From the NCBI GenBank assembly GCA_910587705.1, contig CAJUMX010000005.1, forward strand, positions 1 through 64,000: DNA of 64,000 nt, in the 5' to 3' direction. Source of the stretch: an uncultured Oscillibacter sp. (GTDB taxonomy: Bacteria > Bacillota > Clostridia > Oscillospirales > Oscillospiraceae). The notes under the pieces are model-generated. The model worked only from the letters and a program-made list of their open reading frames with translations. It did no database searches and had not been told where the DNA came from. The translations under genes were made by a program, and so were the position numbers. This document shows, in pieces, positions 46,178 through 54,098 of this stretch; position 1 is the first letter of the stretch, and each line of letters opens with the position of its first letter.

Positions 46178-47614
46178 ATGAAAAAACAAATCCCCGTCTT
46201 GCTGCTGGCTCTGTTCCTGCTGTTGGCTCTCCCCGCCCAGGCCGCCCAGGCGGTGGACTTCCCCCGCAGCCGGACCTATGCCGGGGAGTTTTCCGACCTG
46301 TCCCCAAACTCGCCCTTCTACGACAACGCGGCCGCGCTCTATGAGTACGGCCTCTCCAACGGGAAGGGGGACGGGGCCTTTGGCCCAGGGGACTCCGTGA
46401 CGGTGGGACAAGCCGTCATCTTTGCCGGGCGCATCCGCGGTCTTTACCGGACCGGCGACCCGGAGGCCGCCCAGGTCCACCGCCAGGAGAGCGCCCCAGC
46501 GGCCCTGGCCTACCTGCGCTACCTCCAGGCGGAAGGCGCGCTGGAGGCGGACTTCCCGGACGGGCAGGCGCTGTACGAGCCCGTCACCCGGGCCCAGGCG
46601 GCCCATATTCTGGCGGGTGTTCTGCCGGAGGAAGCCCTTCCCTCCATCCATAGCGAGCTGGTGGCCGTGGGCTATGCCTCCCGCCGCTTCATCCCCGACG
46701 TGGACGAGTACACCCCCTATTACCAGGACATTCTGGGCCTTTACCGGAAGGGCGTCTGCGTGGGAAGCGACGCCGCCGGGTCCTTCCTCCCCGGCCAGCC
46801 CATCACCCGGGGCGCTCTGGCCGCTATGCTCACCCGGATGCTGGACCCCGCCCTGCGGGTCCGGCCCCAGTGGGACCTCAGCGATCTTTTCGCCGCCGCC
46901 GGGACCTCCCTGGCGGATTTGGTGGAGCCGGGAGCCTACCATCTGGCCCCCGCCACGCTGGAGGAGCTGGAGAACTCCCTCCGCTCCATGCTGGCTCGGG
47001 GCAGCGACCAGATTGTCTTTTACTATCCCGGTCTCTCCGAGGCGGAGGCCCGGCAGCTGATGGACCGCTCCCTGGCCGTGATGAAGGCCCACTGCGAGCA
47101 GGGCTACAACGAGGTCCTCTGCACCCGGGGCGCGGGGCTGGTGACGTTGAGCTTTTCCGCCGCCGGAGCAGGCCGCCGCACCCAGGAGTATCGGGCCGCC
47201 GCCATGGAGGCCGCCACCGCCGTCCACGACCGGCTCTGGGCCGAGGGAGCCCTCCGCCCCGATATGACGGAGCTGGAAAAGGCCCGGGTCTACTACGGCT
47301 GGATTTGTGACCACTGCGTTTACGACTATCAGGCCGGGGACGACTCCCTGAGCCATATCCCCTACAACCTCTTTGTAAACGGCTCCGCCGTCTGCGACGG
47401 CTACACCGGGGCCTATAACCTCCTTTTGAAGCTGGAGGGCATCCGCTGCTCCACCGTCATTCAGGGGGACCATATCTGGACCGTGGCCACCCTGGACGGC
47501 ATGGAATACCACATCGATACCACTTGGGGCGACAGCGGCAGTGAAATCAGCTATGACTACTTCGCCATGACCCCCCGGCAGTCCCAGACGGCGCACGCCG
47601 GGAAGAGCGCCTAA
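46178..47614 (+). CDS. Secreted SLH-domain protein with transglutaminase-like domain
   Basis: 478 aa. There is a signal peptide (VLLLALFLLLALPAQAAQA). Three SLH-like repeats follow at about residues 38-95 (FSDLSPNSPFYDNAAALYEYGL), 100-150 and 170-230 (FIPDVDEYTPYYQDILGLYRKGV; ITRGALAAMLTRML). A helical linker leads to a transglutaminase-like domain at about 360-465 with the catalytic triad in SAVCDGYTGAYNLLLK (Cys), GDHIWTVATLDG (His) and HIDTTWGDS (Asp). SLH repeats should anchor it to secondary cell-wall polymer, and the enzyme domain may act as a protease or crosslinker outside the cell. It is co-transcribed with the LCP gene. Confidence 0.85.
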   Translation: MKKQIPVLLLALFLLLALPAQAAQAVDFPRSRTYAGEFSDLSPNSPFYDNAAALYEYGLSNGKGDGAFGPGDSVTVGQAVIFAGRIRGLYRTGDPEAAQVHRQESAPAALAYLRYLQAEGALEADFPDGQALYEPVTRAQAAHILAGVLPEEALPSIHSELVAVGYASRRFIPDVDEYTPYYQDILGLYRKGVCVGSDAAGSFLPGQPITRGALAAMLTRMLDPALRVRPQWDLSDLFAAAGTSLADLVEPGAYHLAPATLEELENSLRSMLARGSDQIVFYYPGLSEAEARQLMDRSLAVMKAHCEQGYNEVLCTRGAGLVTLSFSAAGAGRRTQEYRAAAMEAATAVHDRLWAEGALRPDMTELEKARVYYGWICDHCVYDYQAGDDSLSHIPYNLFVNGSAVCDGYTGAYNLLLKLEGIRCSTVIQGDHIWTVATLDGMEYHIDTTWGDSGSEISYDYFAMTPRQSQTAHAGKSA

Positions 47615-47636
47615 ACAGCCATAAAAACGCAAACCT

Positions 47637-47666
47637 GCGGCGCGGGACCATTTGGTCCCGCGCCGC
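47637..47666. terminator. Bidirectional hairpin terminator between SLH gene and FtsX-type gene
   Basis: A 14-bp perfect stem (47637-47650 with 47653-47666) lies between convergent stops. A T-rich stretch follows on the minus strand (GTTTGCGTTTTTATGG) and a weaker one on the plus strand. Confidence 0.75.
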
Positions 47667-47685
47667 TTCGCTGTCTTTCGAAGGC

Positions 47686-49815
47686 TTACCGCCGGATGTC
47701 CAGGGCCCGGCACACCTGGGCCAGGGTCAGGCGGTACACGCCGTACATCAGGGCGCTGACCGCCGCGATGACCGCCAGAGCCACCAGAAGGCCCGCCGCC
47801 TCGCTGGAGGTGATGCCCAGGGGGCTGCCGTTGAAATACATAATCATGACGTAGAAGGCATAGATCAATGCCGTGCCCGTCAAGGCAGGCACCAGGAACA
47901 CCCGTTTCACCTGTCCCCGGACGGAGCGACGGAGATAGGCGTTGGAGGCGCCCAAATGCCGCAGGTCGTCGTAGACCTTCCGGTTTGTCAGGGCGATGGT
48001 CATGCACCGGGTATAGGCGATCACAAACACGGCGGAAAAGCACACCACGGCCACAAAGACAAAGAGGATGAGAAACACCGCCATGGTCTTGACAAAGTCC
48101 GCCTTGTCCATCACCCGGAACTGGGGCATATACTGCCAGCTCAGCCGGAAGGCGGAGCTGTCCCGCTGGGCGTAGTCGATGACGGTGAAGCCGGCTTCCG
48201 CGCAGTTCTCCCGGTCCAGGAAGTAAACGCCCTCCTCCGCCAGGTACTGGTCCCGGACCACCGGGTCCCAGCCGTCAAACTGGGCCACGTCTATGGTGGA
48301 GCGGTCCACGATCTCGTTGAACAGCGCCTTGGAGAATTCATAGGTCTCCGCACAGTTCTCCACGTTGAAGCAGACCTGAGTCTCCCGCCACTCCTCCGGC
48401 AGGCCCGCGCCCAAGGCGGCGAAGTCCTCGTCGTTCATCACATAGCGCCCAAAGAGGCTGTCATAGCGCAGGGGCTCCAGGGACGTGACGGGGAGCTGTT
48501 CCCGGGTGAGATAATTGGTCACGAGGCTCTTGTCCGGGTCAAAGCCCAGCTTGCTTCCCTCCAGGTCGACGACGCCCCGAAGCTCGCCCGGGGCCAGGTC
48601 CACATGCTCCCCCGTCAGGGCCTCGTAGCCGGAGGCGGAGAGGAACAGCTCGGAGTTCATGATCTCCTTGTATTCCGCGCGCCAGGTGGTGCCCATGGGG
48701 CCCTCCTCTTCGACGTGGTCGTCGCCGTCCACCGCCAGGCGGATCATGGGGACGGCGGCGAAGTCCGTAATGGTCACGCCGTACGCCTCCGCCAGCGCCC
48801 GGACCTCCTCCTCCAGGGGGATGTCCTGGTCCGCCCGGAAGTTGTAGACATAGTCCACAGGCCGGGTGTCATAGCCAATCACGGCCCCGGCGCCCATGGT
48901 GGGGGCGTAGAAGCTGCCGAAGTAGGCGGCGGCAATCAGCAGGGTCATGACCAGCATGTTCCGCACCGTCTGGCGGCCCTGGAAACGCATCTGGCTGGTG
49001 GCGATCAGGTCCTTGTAGAGCTTCTTCTTCCCGTTCCAGCCGTTGACCACCGTGTGGAGCAGAATCATATAGAGGCCGATCAGGGCGGGGACGTAAAAGA
49101 CCGCGGTCAGTCCCTCGGGGGGATACCAGTGGAGAACCAGCACAAAGAAGCTGGAGGAGATATAGCCCAGGAAGCCCCCCAGGGCCAGCAGGCCGATGCC
49201 AACGGGCCCATACCACCGGGGCACGTCCCGGATGGGCTCGGATTTGTGGGACTCCTGCACGATGTCGATGATGTTGGTCCGCTTCACGGAGCGGCTTCCC
49301 AGGAAAAACATCATGGCGATGACAAAGGCGGAGAAGGCCAGGGAAAACCCATAGGCGTTGGGGTCAAACACCAGCCGCATCTCCTCGGTGTCCACCACGC
49401 AGAGCCTGAAAACCTGCCACAACATCCAGGCCAGCGGCCCGCCCAGCAGGGCCCCGGCGGCGCAGGAGCCCAGGGAGATCACCCCCAGTTCCCGGTACAG
49501 CTCTCCCCGGACCTGGGCCCGGGAGGCCCCCAGGGCCAGAAACACGCCGGTCTCCCGGGACTTCTGCCGGAAGAAGAGGCCGGAGGCGTAGGTGGTGAAC
49601 ACGGCGCAGCCGATAACCGCCAGGGTAAAGATCATCATGATCTGCTTGCGGCTGTCGCCCCCCTCGGGGAGGACGTTCAGCACCGTGGGGGCCCGCATCA
49701 TGCAGACGTAGGCCGTAATCAGCAGCACGGAGAAAAAGCAGCAGCCCGAGAGGAGCGCGTATTGCTTCTTGTTTTTCCGGCGCATCAGGGCATAAACCTC
49801 GGAAAAATGGCGCAT
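47686..49815 (-). CDS. FtsX-like ABC permease (BceB-type)
   Basis: 709 aa with about ten membrane segments. There are four near the N-terminus, with the FtsX core ETGVFLALGASRAQVRGELYRELG at about residues 88-111, and a large extracellular region at about 310-560. A C-terminal set includes TIALTNRKVYDDLRHLGASNAYLRRSVRGQ. It resembles permeases that export or sense peptide antibiotics with a two-component system. It is two bases from its ATPase gene. A LytTR-type two-component pair lies upstream on the other strand, rather than the usual BceRS type. Confidence 0.85.
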   Translation of the reverse strand: MRHFSEVYALMRRKNKKQYALLSGCCFFSVLLITAYVCMMRAPTVLNVLPEGGDSRKQIMMIFTLAVIGCAVFTTYASGLFFRQKSRETGVFLALGASRAQVRGELYRELGVISLGSCAAGALLGGPLAWMLWQVFRLCVVDTEEMRLVFDPNAYGFSLAFSAFVIAMMFFLGSRSVKRTNIIDIVQESHKSEPIRDVPRWYGPVGIGLLALGGFLGYISSSFFVLVLHWYPPEGLTAVFYVPALIGLYMILLHTVVNGWNGKKKLYKDLIATSQMRFQGRQTVRNMLVMTLLIAAAYFGSFYAPTMGAGAVIGYDTRPVDYVYNFRADQDIPLEEEVRALAEAYGVTITDFAAVPMIRLAVDGDDHVEEEGPMGTTWRAEYKEIMNSELFLSASGYEALTGEHVDLAPGELRGVVDLEGSKLGFDPDKSLVTNYLTREQLPVTSLEPLRYDSLFGRYVMNDEDFAALGAGLPEEWRETQVCFNVENCAETYEFSKALFNEIVDRSTIDVAQFDGWDPVVRDQYLAEEGVYFLDRENCAEAGFTVIDYAQRDSSAFRLSWQYMPQFRVMDKADFVKTMAVFLILFVFVAVVCFSAVFVIAYTRCMTIALTNRKVYDDLRHLGASNAYLRRSVRGQVKRVFLVPALTGTALIYAFYVMIMYFNGSPLGITSSEAAGLLVALAVIAAVSALMYGVYRLTLAQVCRALDIRR

Positions 49816-49817
49816 GG

Positions 49818-50564
49818 TTACTCCCTCCCCATTTCCCGGACCGCGTCCAGAAGCTGGTCCTGGAACGTCTCCCGCTCCGTGGCCCCCTTCTCCAGCACCT
49901 TCCAGACCACGCCGTCCCGGAGAATCACCACCCGGTCGCAGAAGGAGGCGGCGTAGGAGTCGTGGGTCACCATGAAAATCGTGGCCTCCAGAGCGCTCTT
50001 GGCCTGCTCAAAGGAGCGGATCACCGCCCGGGTGGACTTGGAATCCAGGTTGCCCGTGGGCTCGTCGGCCAGAATCAGCAGCGGGTGGTTGATGAGGGCC
50101 CGGGCCACGGCGGTGCGCTGCTTCTCGCCGCCGGAGATCTCCGCCGGGTATTTGTCCCGGATGCCCGCGATGCCAAAGACCTCGCAGAGCTGGTCCGCCC
50201 GCTGCTCCGTCATGTCGGAGACGACGCCGCCGATGATGGCGGGAAGCAGGATGTTCTGCCGGACCGTCAGGCCGTCCAGCAGGAGGAAGTCCTGGAAAAC
50301 AAAGCCCAGCTGCTTGTTGCGGACCTCCGCCAAGGCGTCCTCCCCCAGGCGGGCCAGCTCGGTTTTCCCCAGGCGGATACTGCCGGAGTCGGCGGGAATG
50401 TAGCAGGAAATGCAGTTTAAGAGGGTGGTCTTACCGGAGCCGGAGGGGCCCATGACGGCCACAAACTCGCCCTTTCCTACCTGAAGGGAGACCCCCTTCA
50501 AAACCTCGTAGGAGGTCTTTCCCACTTGATAGGATTTGCGCAGATTTTCTACAGTCAGCATCAT
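49818..50564 (-). CDS. ABC transporter ATPase (MacB/BceA type)
   Basis: 248 aa from ATG 50564. Walker A GPSGSGKTTLL, Q-loop FVFQDFLLLDGLTVRQN, signature ISGGEKQRTAVARAL, Walker B LLILADEPTGNLD and H-loop MVTHDS are all intact. The ATG at 50570 is directly attached to the AAGG site, so 50564 with AAAGG six bases upstream is preferred; the earlier start adds only two residues. It partners the FtsX-like permease and follows the TraX gene by 12 bases. Confidence 0.93.
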   Translation of the reverse strand: MMLTVENLRKSYQVGKTSYEVLKGVSLQVGKGEFVAVMGPSGSGKTTLLNCISCYIPADSGSIRLGKTELARLGEDALAEVRNKQLGFVFQDFLLLDGLTVRQNILLPAIIGGVVSDMTEQRADQLCEVFGIAGIRDKYPAEISGGEKQRTAVARALINHPLLILADEPTGNLDSKSTRAVIRSFEQAKSALEATIFMVTHDSYAASFCDRVVILRDGVVWKVLEKGATERETFQDQLLDAVREMGRE

Positions 50565-50576
50565 AGTCATCCTTTC

Positions 50577-51335
50577 TTACAGCACGAATTGAATTGCCGC
50601 AATGACGGCGAGATGGGCGGGATAGAAGGCGTAGAAGAACCACTTGGGGATTTTCAGCCCGGAGCGGGTAGGGAGGAAAATCAGCGGCGCGGCCAGCAGG
50701 GCAAACACGGCCCAGTCCACGGCAAAGCCGCCCAGCTTCAAGGCCAGCGGGTCCTCCAGATAGCCGCCCCAGAGGCAGGGCAGGTAGGTCAGCACATAGA
50801 GGGCCGCGCCAATTTTGGGGTGGTTCCGGCAGAGGAAGAAAATCAGCATCAATTGAATCCCGATGCCGGAATAGTCGAAGTTCCACCAGCTCACCGCGAA
50901 GAAGGCCCCCAGGAACAGCCACCACTTCCGCTCCTTGAAGCCGTACATGGCAAGCAGGGAGAGAAACAGGGTGAAGAAGATGTTCCAGTTGCTCCAATTC
51001 CGGTCCACCATCCAGTCGTGGGGGTGGAAGGCCAGGACGTAAAAGGGCTGGGAGACCACGGCGAACACCGCCAGGCGGCCCAGATACCGCTTGATGTTTC
51101 GGGTATACAGCAGTCCCACGGTCAGGCAGTAGCAGAAAATCGGGAACGCCAGCCGCCCAATCCAGCGGAAGGCCCCCACCTCCGGGAAGAAGGCGCCGCC
51201 CACATGGTCGATGAGCATGGAGACGATGGCAACGAGCTTTAAAAGGTCCGTGTCCAGATTCGTTTGCAGACGGGGCCCCTGCCGGGGGACCTCCGTGGGG
51301 GTGGTCAGAGCGGCGCGGACGGAATTCCAATTCAT
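50577..51335 (-). CDS. TraX-family membrane protein
   Basis: 252 aa with about seven membrane segments. Family pattern: DTDLLKLVAIVSMLIDHVGGAFFPEVGAFRWIGRLAFPIFCYCL, YLGRLAVFAVVSQPFYVLAF, WNIFFTLFLSLLAMYG and KWFFYAFYPAHLAVIA. TraX proteins acetylate F-pilin in E. coli; chromosomal relatives in Firmicutes are unassigned membrane acyltransferase-like proteins. It is first gene of an operon with the BceAB-like transporter. ATG 51335 follows AAGGAAG. Confidence 0.88.
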   Translation of the reverse strand: MNWNSVRAALTTPTEVPRQGPRLQTNLDTDLLKLVAIVSMLIDHVGGAFFPEVGAFRWIGRLAFPIFCYCLTVGLLYTRNIKRYLGRLAVFAVVSQPFYVLAFHPHDWMVDRNWSNWNIFFTLFLSLLAMYGFKERKWWLFLGAFFAVSWWNFDYSGIGIQLMLIFFLCRNHPKIGAALYVLTYLPCLWGGYLEDPLALKLGGFAVDWAVFALLAAPLIFLPTRSGLKIPKWFFYAFYPAHLAVIAAIQFVL

Positions 51336-51424
51336 AACAAGCACTTCCTTTATCCTGCGATATCGATTGATACGGAAGTTTGGCTGTAAATTCTTCACTT
51401 CCGCTTCCATTGCCAGAATAGCGC

Positions 51425-51452
51425 AAAAAAACGGCCCCCGCAAACGGGGCCG
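51425..51452 (-). terminator. Intrinsic terminator (possible attenuator) upstream of TraX operon
   Basis: On the minus strand CGGCCCC-gtttgcg-GGGGCCG (51452..51432) is followed by TTTTTTT (51431..51425). No leftward gene ends here and the TraX start lies 90 bases further on. A leftward transcript from the shared control region would meet this before reaching TraX. Confidence 0.6.
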
Positions 51453-51457
51453 CTCTC

Positions 51458-51541
51458 TTTGGCGGGTCTGTTGTAAAGTTTGGCGACGCGGCGGAAAGCG
51501 ATGTCATTTTTGGCGCTTTTGCCGTCATAATTGGTTTGGCG
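51458..51541. repeat. Four TTTGGCG direct repeats between the TraX operon and the response regulator
   Basis: TTTGGCG starts at 51458, 51479, 51509 and 51535 (intervals 21, 30 and 26 bases). The first interval is about two helical turns, as for LytTR-type sites. The last copy overlaps the -35 box of the response-regulator promoter. Confidence 0.6.
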
Positions 51542-51564
51542 AATGGCCGGGGATATGCTATAAT
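51536..51564 (+). promoter_or_regulatory. Promoter of the two-component genes
   Basis: TTGGCG (51536-51541), 17 bases, TATAAT (51559-51564). Confidence 0.7.
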
Positions 51565-51594
51565 AGCCACAGCAAACCGCAAGGAGATGATACC

Positions 51595-52308
51595 ATGCTG
51601 CGAATCGGCATCTGCGACGACAGCGCCGACGCCCGCATCGCTCTCCGCTCCGCCCTGGAGCGGGCCCTGGAACGACGGCGGAGCGGAGAGGCGGCTTTTT
51701 TTGAGTTCTCCTCCGGGGAGGGGCTCCTCCGCTGGATGGAAAACCACGCCGGGGAACTGGACCTGGTGTTTCTGGACATTGAAATGGGTGGGCTGGACGG
51801 CATGGAGACCGCCCGTCGCCTCCGGGAGGCGGACGAGGGGCTGGGGCTGGTCTTTGTCACCGGGTACACGGACTATGTGTTCGATGGCTACTGCGTGGGG
51901 GCCCTGGGCTATCTCATGAAGCCCCCCAAGCAGGACCAGCTGGAGGGCGTACTGAACCGGGCGGCGGAGGCCCGCCTCCGGGAGGCGGATCAGGTCTTTC
52001 TCTGCCGCAGCGGGGAGACCCTGTACCGGATTCCGAAAAAGAAGATACTCTATTTCACCTCCGACCGGCGGCAGATCACCTGCGTCGCCGCCAACCGGAC
52101 CTATGTCTTTTACAGCAAGCTGGACGAGGTGGAGCGGGACGTGGGGGACGGCTTCGTCCGGGTGCACCAGCGGTATCTGGTCCAAACCTCCGCCGTGGAC
52201 CGGATGGAGGGCAGTCAGGTGTTCGTGGAGAGCCAGGGCATCCCCGTCAGCCGGGCCTGCCGCCCCGCCGTCCTGGCGGCCCTGGCCCGGTCGGCTCTGG
52301 AGGGCTAG
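51595..52308 (+). CDS. LytTR-family response regulator (AgrA type)
   Basis: 237 aa, ATG 51595 after AAGGAG. The receiver domain occupies residues 1-120 with acidic pair ICDDS, phospho-acceptor Asp61 in LVFLDIEMGGLDGME, VFVTGYTDYVFDGY and LMKPPKQDQL. The LytTR DNA-binding domain lies at about 135-235 (RIPKKKILYFTSDRRQITCVAA; FVRVHQRYLVQTSAVDRM). It is followed after three bases by its kinase. No AgrB/AgrD-like peptide gene is in the window. The four repeats upstream are candidate binding sites. Confidence 0.93.
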   Translation: MLRIGICDDSADARIALRSALERALERRRSGEAAFFEFSSGEGLLRWMENHAGELDLVFLDIEMGGLDGMETARRLREADEGLGLVFVTGYTDYVFDGYCVGALGYLMKPPKQDQLEGVLNRAAEARLREADQVFLCRSGETLYRIPKKKILYFTSDRRQITCVAANRTYVFYSKLDEVERDVGDGFVRVHQRYLVQTSAVDRMEGSQVFVESQGIPVSRACRPAVLAALARSALEG

Positions 52309-52311
52309 GCC

Positions 52312-53640
52312 GTGGAAAGCGTGCTGAACTTTTTGACCCAACTGGCGGAGTTTGTGATGGTCTGCCTCCAAAATTGGCCCTGGTTCCTCCTGGGGCTGGC
52401 CAGCGGCTTTTTCCTCTTCCGCCTTCTCTCCGCCTTTCTCCCGGTGAAGCCCCGCCAGGGCTGGAGGATCGGGCTGATTTTCTTCCTGACCATCGTTTCC
52501 GGGCAGATCATCTGGCTGGGGGATACGAACCTGCTCTTCACCCTGCTGGCCTTTGTCCCGCTGCTTATGCTGGCCTCCAAGGGGGATAAAGTGGGGCGGC
52601 TGGCGGTGACGGTCATTTTCTTCTGCCTGATCATGCCCGTCAACGCCGTGCTGGACACCTACTACGCCCCCGCCTTGGCCCATTTCGAGCTGGACAACGT
52701 ATACTACTTCACGGACAAATTCATCCGTCCCGGCGTCTGGGGCCTTTTGTACCTGGGAACCCGGAAGCATCTGCCGGAGAAGCCGCCCCAGCTCTCCCCC
52801 CGGTTTTGGAATCTGGTGCTGCTCCTGGCCGCCATGCCCTTCAGCTCCCTGCTGGCGGTGGTGCTGCTGCCCCTCCTCCAGTCGGATTATATCTACAGCG
52901 ACTTCCTCCTCCACGGCCTGATTATGAATCTGGGGGTAGCGGTGCTCCCCTTCATCTTCCTCACCTCCCTGGCCCTGCTGTACGCCATATTGGTGCTGGA
53001 AAAGCACCAGCGGCTGGAGGAGGCAGACAAGCTGGCCTCCCTCCGGGAAAGCTACTACCAGGGCCTCCGGCGGGAGGAGCGGCAGGTCCGCACCCTCCGC
53101 CACGACCTCCGGAACCACCTGACGGCCCTCCGGGGCCTGGTGGAGCTGGGAGAGGATGAGCGGGCCCTTCAATACATGGACCAGTTAGCAGACTCCCCCG
53201 CCCTCCGGGGCGGGAAGCGGCTGTGCGAAAACGACGCGGCCAACGCCGTCCTCTCCGCCAAGGCGGAGGCCATGGGCCGCTCGGGCCTCACGGCGGACTT
53301 TTCCGTGTCCCTTCCCAAGGCGCTGCCCCTGGCGGAGGTGGACCTGTGCGCCCTGCTGGGAAACGCCGCGGACAACGCCATGGAGGCGGCGGAGCGAGCG
53401 GAGGACAAGACGGTCCTCCTCCGCTGCCGGGCGGAAAAGGGTCTTTTCATGCTCCGGGTGGAAAACGCCTACGCCGGAGACCTCTCCCCGGACCTTGCCA
53501 CCACCAAGGCGGACAAGTCCTCCCACGGCTTCGGCCTGGCGGGGATGCGGGAAATCGCGGAGCGCCTGGGTGGCTCCCTGGAGACCCGGGCCGGAGGCGG
53601 GCGGTTTCAATTGGTGGTGTGTCTACCCTTATCGCTATAA
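52312..53640 (+). CDS. GHKL sensor histidine kinase (AgrC type)
   Basis: 442 aa, GTG start. About six membrane helices fill residues 1-225, with no extracellular sensor domain. A coiled linker (LEKHQRLEEADKLASLRESYYQGL) leads to His264 in LRHDLRNHLTALRGL, and a GHKL ATPase domain with LLGNAADNAMEAAER and SSHGFGLAGMREIAERLGG. It is typical of kinases paired with LytTR regulators that sense peptides. The signal is unknown; the divergent TraX/ABC operon is the obvious target. Confidence 0.92.
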   Translation: MESVLNFLTQLAEFVMVCLQNWPWFLLGLASGFFLFRLLSAFLPVKPRQGWRIGLIFFLTIVSGQIIWLGDTNLLFTLLAFVPLLMLASKGDKVGRLAVTVIFFCLIMPVNAVLDTYYAPALAHFELDNVYYFTDKFIRPGVWGLLYLGTRKHLPEKPPQLSPRFWNLVLLLAAMPFSSLLAVVLLPLLQSDYIYSDFLLHGLIMNLGVAVLPFIFLTSLALLYAILVLEKHQRLEEADKLASLRESYYQGLRREERQVRTLRHDLRNHLTALRGLVELGEDERALQYMDQLADSPALRGGKRLCENDAANAVLSAKAEAMGRSGLTADFSVSLPKALPLAEVDLCALLGNAADNAMEAAERAEDKTVLLRCRAEKGLFMLRVENAYAGDLSPDLATTKADKSSHGFGLAGMREIAERLGGSLETRAGGGRFQLVVCLPLSL

Positions 53641-53642
53641 AA

Positions 53643-53676
53643 AAACGCGCCGCTCCCAGATGGGAGAGGCGCGTTT
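53643..53676. terminator. Bidirectional terminator between kinase gene and atpC
   Basis: AAACGCGCC-g-CTCCCA-ga-TGGGAG-a-GGCGCGTTT, a 15-bp interrupted stem between convergent stops, with A-run before and T-run after. Confidence 0.85.
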
Positions 53677-53687
53677 CGCTCTACTTG

Positions 53688-54098
53688 CTATTTGATTTCC
53701 GTACCCTTAACCCGCAGGCGATTCATGGCCCGGGCAAGGCTAGCCTGGGCCAGCTGGTACTCCTGGCGGCTCTTCTTCTGGAGCATGGCCTCCCGGGCCT
53801 CATCGGCCTCCCGGCGGGCCCGGGCGGCGTCGATTTCCTCCGGCCGCTCCACAGAGTCCACCAGCACCAGGACCTCGTTTTTCTCAATCTTCACCAAGCC
53901 GGAGGACACCGCCGCCAGCTGGACGGGCCCCTCCGGGGTCTGGTAGCGCAGGGTCCCTGGCAGCACGGCGGCGATCATGTCGCTGTGGTGGGCCAAGATG
54001 CCCTGCTCCCCGTCGCTGGTGGGAATGGTGAGGCTGACGCAGGGACCCTCGTAAAAACTCCGGTCCGCCGCCAGGATGTGGGCCTGAAAGACTTCCAT
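53688..54098 (-). CDS. atpC: F1Fo ATP synthase epsilon subunit
   Basis: 136 aa. The N-terminal beta-barrel (FQAHILAADRSFYEGPCVSLTIPTSDGEQGILAHHSDMIA) is followed by a two-helix C-terminal domain (ARARREADEAREAML; ASLARAMNRLRV) that in this family can inhibit ATP hydrolysis. The ATG at 54098 overlaps the atpD stop (TGATG) and has GAGG upstream; a GTG one codon earlier is possible. It is last gene of the atp operon. Confidence 0.95.
   Translation of the reverse strand: MEVFQAHILAADRSFYEGPCVSLTIPTSDGEQGILAHHSDMIAAVLPGTLRYQTPEGPVQLAAVSSGLVKIEKNEVLVLVDSVERPEEIDAARARREADEAREAMLQKKSRQEYQLAQASLARAMNRLRVKGTEIK

Noticed and set aside
50431..53172. A 913-codon leftward open frame and other very long frames (45341-48043 minus, 47956-49956 plus, 54551-56428 plus, 56316-58283 plus)
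   Set aside because: They lie antisense to or out of frame with clear genes, have low-complexity His/Gly/Pro/Gln-rich translations and no domain or ribosome site. They are GC-driven shadows.
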